Below are positions 12,560 through 24,452 of a stretch of 64,000 bases of DNA, piece after piece. How positions within the stretch are numbered: the first letter of the stretch is position 1; each line of letters opens with the position of its first letter. The notes beneath the pieces are model-generated. The model had not been told where the DNA came from and did not search any database. It saw only the letters and a list, made by a program, of their open reading frames with translations. The stretch comes from Congeria kusceri (Eukaryota > Mollusca > Bivalvia > Myida > Dreissenidae): the NCBI GenBank assembly GCA_027627225.1, contig CM051028.1, forward strand, positions 15,595,201 to 15,659,200. Direction: 5' to 3'. The position numbers and the translations under genes were made by a program.

Positions 12560-13107
12560 TTAACGTGGCCTGCAGCAATCATAGCTCCCGCAGACTGCAC
12601 TATGGTAGTGGTCGATATACTCGTGACGGAAACATCGGTATCTGCACCAGCCTCTGTTATTGGCACACGAATGACTGTCAGAGCCTAGATATAGTGTTAA
12701 GGAAATTGAATGTCACAATCACATTGCCACAAGTGAAAGTAACTTCATTATGATGAGTACGGAATACTGTACTTGCCACTTAAAATTTCGCTCTGTACAA
12801 GACGGCGACGATGCGACAACGCAACATTTTAATTTCTATTTTATGCTGATCTCGCACTTGAAAAAATACGAGTAACGCGAAATAGCATACAAATGAAGAA
12901 AACAAAACAACAACAACAAAACACGCAATTAAACAACATCAGTTATGGAAACAGGGAGAAATACAGTTTGGCTATCAATTCAATTCAAAGAAATGATACT
13001 TTTTCTTGATGCAGAACACTGCCGGAGTGCTGCGAAGCCATATGCAGCCAACAGTGCCGCCCAGACCCACGGGGAAACGGCTACCCCTGATTTTTTGGAA
13101 AAAGTGC
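12560..13107 (-). CDS. Big defensin (antimicrobial peptide), two exons, 5' end unresolved
   Basis: The exon at 12560-12684 (acceptor ATCTAG, stop at 12560-12562) encodes 40 residues with six cysteines spaced C-x6-C-x3-C-x13-C-x4-C-C, including CANNRGWC and CGSYDCC. This is the big-defensin C-terminal beta-defensin-like domain. The exon at 13000-13107 encodes a hydrophobic segment (GVAVSPWVWAALLAAYGFAA) that fits the family's N-terminal membrane-active domain. Its donor (A|GTATCA) and the next acceptor join in phase to give a serine. The intron is 315 bp. Big defensins are secreted peptides that kill bacteria. The signal-peptide exon was not found with confidence. An acceptor at TTTCTCAG before 13107 suggests an upstream exon, and a hydrophobic start (MYILLIVTL, ATG at 13476-13478) fits only by a weak donor. 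An extra cysteine sits in the linker. It could be a functional gene or a 5'-truncated relic. Confidence 0.85.
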
Positions 13108-14936
13108 CTGAGAAACATTTCATTTTTTTAGCCTTATACCGTGTATCCTAATGAAAAGCAATCTTCAGAGAACATTCAGTGCATTTGAAATAATGATGAC
13201 TTCCATTTTGATAGCACAAACATAAAATTGTATAAGACTATGGCGATTTAAAATTATATTCTGTAGGAATATGATGTATCAAGGGTTTTTGTGTATATTT
13301 GGTATTGCAAAGCATGCATTAATTAGTTCTAAGAAATCGATGTTAAATAAAGCGTGCAAGCAATTCCAGGAAAGATTTCATTGCCTGTTTACAATATACA
13401 AAACAACATTCAGAACAACATGCACTTGACTTCAATGTGAAAAAAAGTACACAGAGTAACGATAAGCAAAATGTACATTTTCCGATTTGTACCATGTGAT
13501 TTAAAGATTGCCCGCACGTAGTCTAGAACAAATATTTGGTTCCAGAACATGAACAGTTTTCGCTGTTAAATCGAAGCAACTAGGAACTGTCAATAGCACA
13601 TGTGATTGCTGGTTTCGTTTTTAACAAATTGCTGTAACATGCTCTGTAACATGCTCTATCATTCATTTATTTTCTTCTCACTATGCAAGATACTTTAGTC
13701 TTGGCAAGCTGTGCCTCTCCATAATAATACTATTAAATATTGTAATGGTTTAATGATAATAAAGCCAAAAATTTTAATGGCCTCAAATCCAAATTTAATT
13801 TGCGGCGAGTTTCAAAGGAACATTATATAAATTTCTGATTACAATTACATATCAAGTACTAATTGTGTCCCACAAAAGTGCCTTCTTTCAATACTTTTCA
13901 ATTGTCTATGTACGCACGCATTATGGTAAAGAAACGATACAGGAAATGATTAATAATTTAGAAATTATCTCATGACATATACTCTTGACATTTGCATTAT
14001 TATTTAGTCTGATCCTTATTGCACTAAATACTTTAATTCTCTTGGACTATTGACGAAACCCTGAACTGTATATCTTAGCATGTAGGACTTCACAACAGCA
14101 TACCTACAGACATGAGTCGCTATAATTTATTATCTCTGTAATAATATGCCGATCGTGACATCTAATTAGTGTAGGTTCCGTAATGATTCCTCTCGAAATA
14201 TGCTGTTTGTTGGACCCCCACCTACTTTCTATAGACGTAACGTCTCATTTGCATTTTAAATAATACAGAATCAAACAAAATTCAAATGCGCCAGAATTAA
14301 ACCTAATTACGTACAATGCAAATATTTTTGAACTGATATATAGATATTAGTTGAAATGCAAATGGCCAGACGTGGCGCGTGAAAATGATAGGAAGATTAA
14401 TATTTCCTGTCGCATTTACAATAAATATGAGCATTAGAACGTGGTATTTTTGCCTGAACATTAATCAGAACACCACATTTCTATAATACAAAATATTGAC
14501 AAAAGTTTAATAACAAACCGAATCGATTTAGGGGATAACCGCATTCAAATATTAACCGATCTAACGCGCATCAAATCTCACTTACCAACACTTTTGAGAG
14601 GACATCGATCTTCAGGAAGTTATATGTATATATATATGAGATTTTATATGAAAGCACTTATTACTGAGATATGAAATTAGCGGAATTATGATTCTGCATC
14701 GTGACCCAAAACCGAATATGAACTTGAAACGTGAACGGAAATCAAGTCATCGTCTAGACAATATTTTTTTTTTCTCCCACGACAGTTATGTTTTAAAATA
14801 ACGCACATCACAATAAAAACAAAAACGAAAAGTAATGCACTGAAAGTAACAGTGCAATTAAGCAGGCATTATATCATTGCAAATCATAGTACCGTCTTCT
14901 TGTACCGTGCATCGCACGTCAAGAAAGATCCCGACC
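13108..14936. promoter_or_regulatory. Divergent intergenic region between big defensin and Ig receptor
   Basis: About 1.8 kb separates the minus-strand big-defensin exons from the plus-strand receptor start codon. It should contain the receptor promoter and the missing 5' part of the defensin. The last 150 bp (about 14725-14868) resemble 62750-62860 near the right end of the window. No consensus TATA box or transcription-factor site can be called with confidence. Confidence 0.5.
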
Positions 14937-17900
14937 ATGGATAAGCCTTCTTTACAAACATGGGTCTTAAAAACACTTATCGGTAAGTATATTTTTCAAT
15001 TATTTACTATAAATATGTGTGATTGTTGATGAACAATCCGTTAGTATTATCGTTGATTAAGCTAAATTGTATTATATTAAGTAAAGGTTGTATGTGTTTA
15101 TTACATTTTTATTCAGTGTCCAAATCTCGACGCTGTATTGACATAGTGTTGTTATAATGCAATTGTATTATGCCTATAAATACTTTTAATAGCTTGTGTT
15201 TTTTTCAGTGATTCATATATCAGTGGTTCTTTCAAATAACCTGGGGTATGTATCTGTTTTGAAACCTACCCTTCTCTACCGCAATGTTACACTCAATTTC
15301 ACCGCCCATAAGGCACTCGGTCAGAACGAAATCAGTGCCTTGAAATGGAAAGTGAAGTTCATAAATGAGACATCATACCAGGACATCACAGCCAATATTT
15401 TCTATGAGACACGCGTTTCTGGGATCAATATGTTCATGGATCTGGTGAGAGTGGACGAGAGATATCGAGGTGCAATCCTTCAAGTCACGTACGGCAATTT
15501 GATGTCTAACGAAATACAACTAGAGCTCATAGGTAATATAATTATGTTGAAGTGCATCAAAATGTAATGAAATATTTTTCCAAGTTTAAATTTCAGCGTA
15601 GTCATAAGTGATTATTAAAGCGTTATTTAGATAATGATTACATGCTTTTATATTCAGATTTCATACACGACTGTGGATACTTGTATATCGTATCGTATCC
15701 CGAGAAAGCCCAAGACAGTTTGCAGATAGGGTACTATCCCAGTGATAAAGTGTTAGGGGACAGTTGGTACGTACGCAGATGGTTTAGCAGAGTGAATGGT
15801 ACATTACAAGAAATAACATTGCAGGGAGAATTGTATGAGGAACGCCAACGGACAAGAAACTCCGAATACATCATATCCATCTTAAATTGGTCTCAAATCG
15901 ACAGTGTTCTAATAAAATGTTCGAACACCAGCTCACCTCTAACAACAAACGAGGTTAACATCACATTTACTGGTAAGGATTTGTGTTTCAGTAATAATAT
16001 ATGCAGCATTTTAAATGACACATTTCTCGTTGTTATTTTGCGAACTTCTTAAATAAAGATTTTATACTAGAAAATACACGCACATAAACCTTATTTGCAA
16101 GAGATGACTTAATTGATATTAATTTATATGTTGTGTTTTGTGTTTCTGACGTGTTTTCGTTTTGTCCTGGTTTGTTTGACAATTGGTCATTTGCCTTGAA
16201 TAAAGGATCGTGTGCTGCTCATAAGAGTTCTCTCCTGCTGATGCAGCTAGAGTTTCACAATTATTAAACTGAGCTCATTTGTTCCTTCAGACCCTCCGAC
16301 AAAGGTACACCTGCATGTACCGGAACAGCTTACAGAGGAACACACACATCTATGTTGTGCGGCTTATAGCTTGAGACCTCCTCCACAGCTGGACATGTTT
16401 CTGAACGGAAACAAGATTTTGGATGCGAACCAGATAAATAATTATAACGAATCCTCAGAAACCTTTAATAGCAAAGTTTGTGTCAGTTCAGTAAACAAAA
16501 CATGGTACAATAAAACTATACAATGTACTTCAACATTTCGAGAGCACGTATTGACAGCAAATGAAACAATCCGCTTTACATGTAAGTACTTTAAATTTTG
16601 CAAGTACCATCTTATTATAAATACTATTAACATATGAATAACACTCGTTGTAAAACGTTTTCGCTGGTAATCAGTATATTATTATGTGTACGTGTTTTAC
16701 AGACGCTCCATCCTCACTCAAACAGTCGTCTTGGTCGATGCCAATTAATTCATCGGTCTGTGTTAATTGCACAGCTATAGATACAAACGCTAATTGTACA
16801 ATCCAATGGGTTTTTGACAAAAAAGACGTAACCAGCACAACGGACTACACGATAGGCTTCAATATCACGTCTCAGATGTGCATAAACATGTCGGAGAACG
16901 CTAGAACTAGGCAAACAACATGTAATGTAACATGTGAGGAATTCGATGTAGAGCTGAAACTGGATTTTAATCTGTATACACCAAGTATGAAAAAAACTTT
17001 ATATGATTAATACTTCCCCAATATACAGTTAATGCAGTATAAATAAAACACACCAGAAACCCATTGACAAATGGCATTTCAATAATCAATCCCAAATGTA
17101 TTGAATTAATATTAAGATACAGACCTTTTTTTTATAATTTCGAGAAAGGAACATGAAACGTCGAACTCCTTCAGTATACATGTATGCATCAGTACAAGAT
17201 GAAAACTATAAGACCGTCAGGGGCGTAACTAGCCATACTCCTATACGCCCGTGCTTATAAATTTAGAACGAGTGGATACACGTAGAAAGTGCTGCATACT
17301 ACAAACATATATTTTAATCGAGACCTTAAGAGGGTTTTTATGTGTAATATACGCACTATTGTTTTCCGGCTTATTTAACAGTTAATTAAGCAATAAATGT
17401 TGAAGTCTGATTTATTTGTACATGCTATGACAATTATCACTGACGATTTTGTTTGAATCTTCAGTGTCTCCCGGCGTCGAATGCTCCACTGATTTACCTG
17501 TTCCAGATCCGCAAGGTGTCGAATCACCCAGAGATTTCCCGCTGATGTCAGTTACGCTAGGGATCGGAGCAGGAACTGTTGTGATTCTATCCTGCATTGT
17601 TATAGTTATCCAAGGTCAGTCGTATTGTTCTTAAACATTGTAAAGCATAACGTTACATTTGCAGTACTAATACATATATTGTTTCATTATCTTTAATATT
17701 TGATTATCCTTAAGTACATATATATTTCTCAACACATAACTAACTATTCCCCAGTCGGTTCATGTGTCACTTACAGGAATATTGTTAACTATCTTTTATT
17801 AGTGAATACATGAATAAAACATATACAAGGTATGAAACTACATCAGCTAAGGGAAATCCTTTTTAACATCACAATAACCTATATTTCAATCCAATTTAGT

Positions 17901-19213
17901 TAAGACTAATTATAATTTCGTCTATATTCATAGTTCGTATGCGCAAGAAGATTTCGATCGAGCATCGACAGGCGTAAGTACATTTGACAAAAACAAATGC
18001 AGTGTTGATTACGATATATTTTTGATATTATGCAAGTGTTCGATTTAACATTCAGAATTAGTTCCAAAATCAAAATCACTTTTAATATAAACATTTCTAA
18101 AATACTGAAACATGTTTGGAAATAAAGTGTTTGCTGCAAAGCTTGGTCTCTCTTGTGAATATTTATTATAACTTGTCCAATAATAATAATTTTTTAAAAT
18201 AAGGGCAATAACGATTCTTTCGGCCCTTCCGATTAAGTCACTGTACAAAAAGATTTTCCGACAGTCAAATAATTACGTAAAACTTCAAATCTTAAGTTAT
18301 GAATGAAGGTATAATTTGCTATAATTTTACAACCAGTTTCAATTTCAGGTTGCCAGGGCAAGGTCTAGCTTTACCTGCCAACAACAATCCTATAGGTGTG
18401 CAGTATTTTTCTAATATAGATTTTAGTATTGTTTGTATTTTGTATTTGTGTACATAGTTTTGGACGTTAAAATATAATAACATGTACATGTACATGATAT
18501 TTCGAAAATACATACCCGTATAGGAAATAAAGTTTCTTTAAAAGAAATGAATGTCGAATGAAGTCCGTGTATAACTGCAAAGACATACAACTAATAAATA
18601 ATTGTTTGTAATAATATAACATTGGCGATTGCCAAAATGTCACTGGAACTGACATTTTTATTGTAACACTTTCAGCAAATATCGCAGCCCATGAAGCAGT
18701 GCATGGTGCAATTTATGCAAACGTCGACAACATTGAACAAGCTTCCAACAATTCACCCTCTACCTCTAACCAGGTTTGTTGTTTATATTTGAAGTTTCAC
18801 GTTTTATTTGCGAAACACGATAATTAAGTCATGATGTAACACACATTTAATAACCTTGTTGTTCGCTTTTAGCATTTACAAAACGTGTATAAAAATGAAA
18901 ATAGAAAGAACAATAACATGTTGAAGGTAGGTGCACGTAAATTCAAAAACATACTATTGTATGTTAATCAATGATCTGTTATTAACTACATGAAACAACC
19001 ATTGCTATGACCCAGAAAATACTGTATATCCGCTTTAATTTATAGGTGAATCACAACTCAGACCTGACTTACGCAGAACTAGACATTGAATTCTTGGAAA
19101 AGAACAGACCTACAATGAAGAAAACAGACAAATATGTGCCCACTATCTACTCCACAGTAATCTGCTCGAGAAACGTTGCTGGACAAAGCGATCCAGATTG
19201 TGCTTGTGAATAA
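14937..19213 (+). CDS. Ig-superfamily transmembrane receptor with ITIM and ITSM tail
   Basis: Eleven exons: 14937-14982, 15209-15532, 15658-15972, 16291-16581, 16703-16984, 17465-17614, 17934-17973, 18349-18395, 18676-18773, 18873-18926 and 19046-19213. All have GT-AG borders and consistent phases, giving about 604 residues. A hydrophobic leader spans exons 1-2. Exons 2-5 are symmetrical phase 1-1 units, each about one Ig-like domain. Domain 1 has no cysteine, domain 2 has two, and domains 3 and 4 have four or more. N-glycosylation sites are numerous. Exon 6 carries a proline-rich stalk and a membrane span (about 448-469), followed by a basic stop-transfer (RMRKK). The roughly 135-residue tail holds Y512 (IYANV) and Y537 (VYKNE), which resemble Grb2-type YxN sites. 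It also holds an ITIM-type LTYAEL (Y558) and an ITSM-type TIYSTV (Y584). In vertebrates such motifs recruit SH2 phosphatases or adaptors, so an inhibitory or switch role is inferred. No ortholog is recognised. Confidence 0.88.
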
Positions 19214-19640
19214 ACCGTTCGTGTCAAATTTGAGGCATTACGTTATGTAGAAGAAGAACTTTTGAAAGATGATGGAAAATATGTTTTGTGACATAAACAA
19301 TTTGACTTATGTTTGGATGTGATATTCATTATTGGCAATGATGAAGTGTGATGAATAATGATGGCGTTTTAGTACGAGTAATGACGCTAACTGCAAGTTA
19401 AATCTCGACCAGCTGTTTGACCTTTAATAGCGTTAGCAAAATGTATTCTAAATATGGCAAACAGTTTTGAGCTTAAAATGAATGCAAATGAAAGAGGACA
19501 CATCGTGACTAGGTTGATCGTTACATATTTTAATATTGAGCATGTTATTGGACTAATATGACTTTTATGTTTTATTGTCTAGTTGATATTATTGATAAAT
19601 AATTTGTTTGTAAATAGAAAACTGTATCCAAAATAAATAA
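19214..19640 (+). other. Probable 3' UTR of the Ig receptor with poly(A) signal
   Basis: Non-coding sequence follows the TAA at 19211-19213. AATAAA occurs at 19632-19637, about 420 bp past the stop, and is the best candidate polyadenylation signal. The true transcript end is not known. Confidence 0.45.
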
Positions 19641-22561
19641 TATTTGTAAGCATACACTTTAAGGCGACCATTCAATAACAGTAAAATAAATGCCATATTT
19701 GCATAATAATTTACGCGACATAACGGAATACCGCATGGTTACTTGAATCATGCAATAAGAGATGCATACTTCAACACCAAACTGGATTTGTTTAAACTTA
19801 AATCTACCAAACCGCCGAAAATAATAATATTTCAAAGTTATCCTGAATGGGAATACGAGATTAAAATTAGCCGTTGAATGAAATGATCGTATATAGATTT
19901 TGATCACATTCAATATGGAGAAAAACACAACAAAACAACAGTACAGCTAATGAGTCGATCCTTCTTGTAAACAGACAAATAGTATACGGACAGACTTGAT
20001 GACCATACGGTCAATATTTAGGGAATATATGGGCCATATCTATAAAATTACATCATAAAAAACATAGCGATACCTATATTAGATATATATGATAAAAATA
20101 TAAAAAAATATTGATAGTACTAAATATTTCATAATAATAAAAAAAAAAAAAAAAAAAAAAATAAAATAAAAAATAATATCTTTAAATTATTTATAGAAGA
20201 TGATAAAATCATTTTGGGCAATAATTTTCTATCATGAAATGTGTAAAATCTCTTTTAGCTACTATACAAGCAATAATTTTAATAATAACTGTGTGAATAT
20301 CCTGGCGGTGTATAGATTTACCGAAATCCCCGTAATTACCGAACCCCCGAAATCCCCCGGACCGAAATCCCATCTTATTTTAATATTAAGTAGTATTAAA
20401 GGCATTTAAAGCATTTTATAGCACTCGTAATGGAAAATGTATGCTTAAATTGTATTTATTTAACGTTTATGATGATGTGAGTTCATTATATAAAGGGTTC
20501 GGTAATTACGATAAGATTTGCGTGAGTGCTCTCCCTTGCCGTTACCGAAATCCCATATTATTGTTGTTTAAAGTAATATTATATGCATTTTTATGAATAA
20601 AAACTTATTCCAGATACAAAGCTTTAATTTATCTTGCATATGTATGCATACTACTCGTGTACTCAACGGGAATGGTGCGATACATTAGTTAATTATCGGG
20701 ATTTCGGTAATTTTTAGCGTAGTTTAATGTTTGTGCTATCCATTGGTACATCTCAATTTCGACGTTACATACATTTGACGAGTTTTTGTTTTTAGTTTGA
20801 AAGACAAAATTAACAAAAAAAGGTATAATCATGAACATTTAATTATTTTCTTGACTTTGTCTAAATGGATGTTCACAACGAATAGAATCTATGACGCTTA
20901 AATTTGAAGTATTACTGGGATCTCAGCATGACAGTTTGTATTACGGCGGTGGAATGAGTTTAAATTGTTTTAGCGCCTTGATATTTTTTAATAGTGGATA
21001 TCAGCCTTTATTCTATATGGTTTTGTAAAATCTCGGAAGTACAACAACAACATTAGTAACAACATCAAAACAACAACAACTACGGAAACCTTGTTCTGCA
21101 GAAGTTTTGACAGGTCAATTAAAAATTGAATGGAAATATTTTAACGTTTAAACGAAGGACAGCCTGGGACAACTGAACTTTAATGGTACGCGTTTTTATT
21201 AGAATATGTACTGGTTAGCGTGTAATTGTCGGACAGTAGTATTATCCGGACGTTTTTAAATATTCGCGTTTCGTAACCGCTTTTCGTATTTTATCATCAT
21301 AATACAAATTAACGCTTATATTTTTAAGTATGTTTCGTTTAACTTCGAAAATAGTGAGCTTATGTTTTGGTAAAACCCCAAATGTTTACGTCGATAGTCT
21401 GACATGCATGCAACTGTCATCTGGGGAAGTAAAATGACGTGCGCATGCGCGATAAAATCCCAATTTGGGGCCCAGACAGGGTTTGTGATAGTTTTGGCTG
21501 CCAACTCATTATAGCAGACGAACTCTGGCAGAACATTATTTAACCCGCTACGACGTTAAGGACGTGCGTAGTAGCTACATAGATACGTAACGTCTAGTAA
21601 ACTCTTTAAAACGTCATGCTTCCGTATTTGTTTCAACGCCTTACTTATATTCTCTAGTAATTATTAAATCATTGGATAAATTGGTATTATTTTGATATAA
21701 ATTACGCAACTGATTATTTATTTGTTGTCTAATATAGATTAAATAAAGTTAAAAAGCATTTCTCCGTATATTTCAGTGTTAAAAAAAAAACGTCCGGAAA
21801 ATACTACTGTCAACGTGAAAAAGACTGTGTTTTATGTACCCATTTCAGGACCTCTATTGTTGCGTATGCGCACAAGTGAAACTTATTTTGTTTACATACG
21901 CAAACGGGTGATCAACCCGGGATATTACACGCGAATTTTCATCGTTGAGTTTGTTCATGAATAAAAATGACGTCATAAATGATTCCAAAACTATCACTTG
22001 TTAGTATGGTGGAAAAAAAGTACCATATTTTGTGGGTTGTTGTCGCTAAATTATAATTTTGTTGAATTGTATAATGTGTTTTATGTAAACACATGCATGT
22101 ACATACTGCACATGTATATAAATTTGCAAGTGGTTGTAAACCACTACTTGTAGATCGATGCTATTCATGGAAAATTAGTCCGTTTTGTGTTATTCACGAT
22201 TTCAACATTGTCAAATCACGCGTAACATGACTGGCAAGATAACGCAAGATTTTGAGGTCAGGAGGGTTACGTGTTCTTGCTGTAAAGTAAAGATCGATCA
22301 GCTGCTGATTCAGTTTCACATAAACTGCTATTAAAACTCAAATAAAACAATGTTATATGAAGACGTTTTGCTTTATATGGTAATTTACGATTTTATGTTC
22401 ACACATTGAATTTAAAACCTGGCTGGATAAACAGAATTAATGGTCACACGAGTAGTATGTCAATATAGACAAAAGTAAAAAAGAAACACATCAGACCTAC
22501 GGTTAGAAGTGTAACCATACTAATCCTTTTGACATGCCACTTTTAAATACCCAACCCACCT
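19641..22561. other. Gene-poor stretch with A-run and repeated ACCGAAATCC motif
   Basis: No gene was recognised. A long A-rich run lies at about 20138-20172. Between 20318 and 20712 the motif ACCGAAATCC occurs several times, and its complement GGATTTCGGT occurs near 20698. This suggests an old inverted-repeat element. Confidence 0.4.
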
Positions 22562-22569
22562 ATTTTGAA

Positions 22570-23921
22570 CAGGGTTGGCACGAATTATCCACTACAGGGT
22601 TTTCCCGGCGGATCTTACCGGTTTTTCCCGCCCGGATCAATGCTCTGAAAGTGGGTAATACTGGGCTATACTTTTTTTTCAGTTAATTTGCAGTTTTAAT
22701 TGTTTTTATAAATCTAAATGCTCAGTTAACTTATGTCATTAAGAAAATGACTTGTTTAGTTTTGCAGATCCAGTATATGCGTAGATACAGTATTTTTGTA
22801 AGTGCCGGCACATATCCACTGGTTCATTCATTCACTTCTGATGGCACAGCTTATCAAATATTTTCTATAATGTTTGTAAAATGATTCCACTTGATATTGA
22901 AATATGTCTACACAGGTTATTCATCCTTCTTTTTTTCTTGCATTGAACTGTTTCTTTTTGTGTAAACAATTATAGTACTTAGGAAGGCCTTCTCTGTCTG
23001 GACAATAACGCCAGCCTGGTCCAAATTATTATAATCTGATATTGGGTAATACCAGGGATTACTGAACAAATCACTTATCTTCTATTTTCATTACTTACTT
23101 TCAATTTTTTTCACTTTTAAAGCAGGATAAATTAATGATAATGATGAAGCAAAGATTAAAAATTATTATTTTTATACTGATGCACAATTAACAGCAGGAA
23201 GCAGTCATTTAAGGTGCAAATCAATGCATGTTTTCACGGTTTTGAGAAGGCCCCGAATTGACATGGGCCTTTGCCTGGCCCGTCATTGAGATAGGTCTAA
23301 TGTTTATTCAAGGGGTCCAGTTTAACTGTTTGTTGAGCACTTGCATCTGTCAATTCAGTCTATGTTTGTGTTTGTTTATGAGTGTGTACATATAGTGGAT
23401 GGGTCATAAATGATATCACAATATTGTGTCATTAAGTACTGCATGTGGCTGCAATAGGGTCTTGTTGCAACATGATATCGACTAAAATATTTTAAAACAT
23501 AAAAATATGTTAGAATGGTCAAATTTCTCTTATACATTCAGTTCTTCTTTTTCTTTCATTAACATAATTCTATTGAATTATGCACGAGTATATACTTAGA
23601 GAAATATAATAAATGTGAGTAAAAACACAGATGCCAAGTAAAACTCAGTATCCAATTTGAATTTTGTGAAAAAGAAATTATCAATATGTTTCCACATGAA
23701 ATAGAAATAAAAATGTAACTAGATGATATAATTGTTAAAAGATGTGTGTTTATAATGTAAAAACTTATTATTAGTATGTAATGTAAACATAATTGTGCAA
23801 TATCTTTTTTCCCCAGTATTGCCCACTATTGCCCAGTAAAACCCTGTAAAACCCGGTTTTTCCCAGGATTACCCGCCCGGGCCAGTCAATACCATAAAAC
23901 CTGGGTTTTATGCCAACCCTG
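22570..23921. mobile_element. Non-autonomous hAT-type DNA transposon (1352 bp)
   Basis: The terminal inverted repeats are CAGGGTTGGCA at 22570 and TGCCAACCCTG ending at 23921. They are flanked by an exact 8-bp target-site duplication, ATTTTGAA, at 22562-22569 and 23922-23929. Subterminal regions on both sides are rich in CCCGG/TTTTCCC blocks. An 8-bp duplication with CAGGG ends is characteristic of the hAT superfamily. No transposase frame is present, so it would depend on an enzyme supplied elsewhere. Confidence 0.88.
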
Positions 23922-24187
23922 ATTTTGAAAACATTGAATTGGTCTATTTTTTTTACAAATTAAATGATTTACTAAGTATTATATGTGCAAAAAATAGCCC
24001 AACATTAAGTACATTTTCAGTGAGCCTGAAAATGAGTATTATTTGATTTGGAGAGTGGGTTTTTCACAGATATATTAAATATAGGAATAATGAAAATCCA
24101 TTATAAAAATAATGAAACTTAATTGATGTATATATAATTTTTTATATGATTTTTTTTCCTTTGACAATTGCAACCTGAACACAAAAC

Positions 24188-24452
24188 GGGCCTAGCTAGC
24201 TCAGTTGGTTGAGAGCTTGACTGTCAGTTCGGATGTTCGTGAGTTCGAGCCCAAACCCAGCCACATAACTTGTGTGGGATTGGTCATAAAATAATTTCTA
24301 CGGCCATTCTCACCCTACCTCTGATTCAAGTAGGGCAGTAGTTACTTGCATTAAAGTATGTGTACTTGTTACTGGTAAACCGCTTAGATCGGCTAAGCTG
24401 CCCAGGAAAAGTAAGTAGGTTAGCTGACCGCCGTATGATTGAAAAAGCAACC
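24188..24452 (+). mobile_element. tRNA-derived SINE
   Basis: The element opens with a tRNA-like head. An A-box-like TAGCTCAGTTGGTTGAG lies near 24195 and a B-box-like GAGTTCGAGCCC near 24241. About 190 bp of non-tRNA body follow. A short direct repeat, ACACAAA, flanks both sides (about 24179 and 24453). The head does not fold as a complete tRNA, so this is a SINE and not a tRNA gene. The subfamily cannot be assigned by eye. Confidence 0.75.

Noticed and set aside
13121..13123. In-frame ATG as the start of the big defensin
   Set aside because: It would give no signal peptide, and a plausible acceptor (TTTCTCAG) lies between it and the conserved segment.
24188..24262. tRNA gene
   Set aside because: A- and B-box-like sequences are present but no full cloverleaf forms, and a SINE body with flanking repeats follows.
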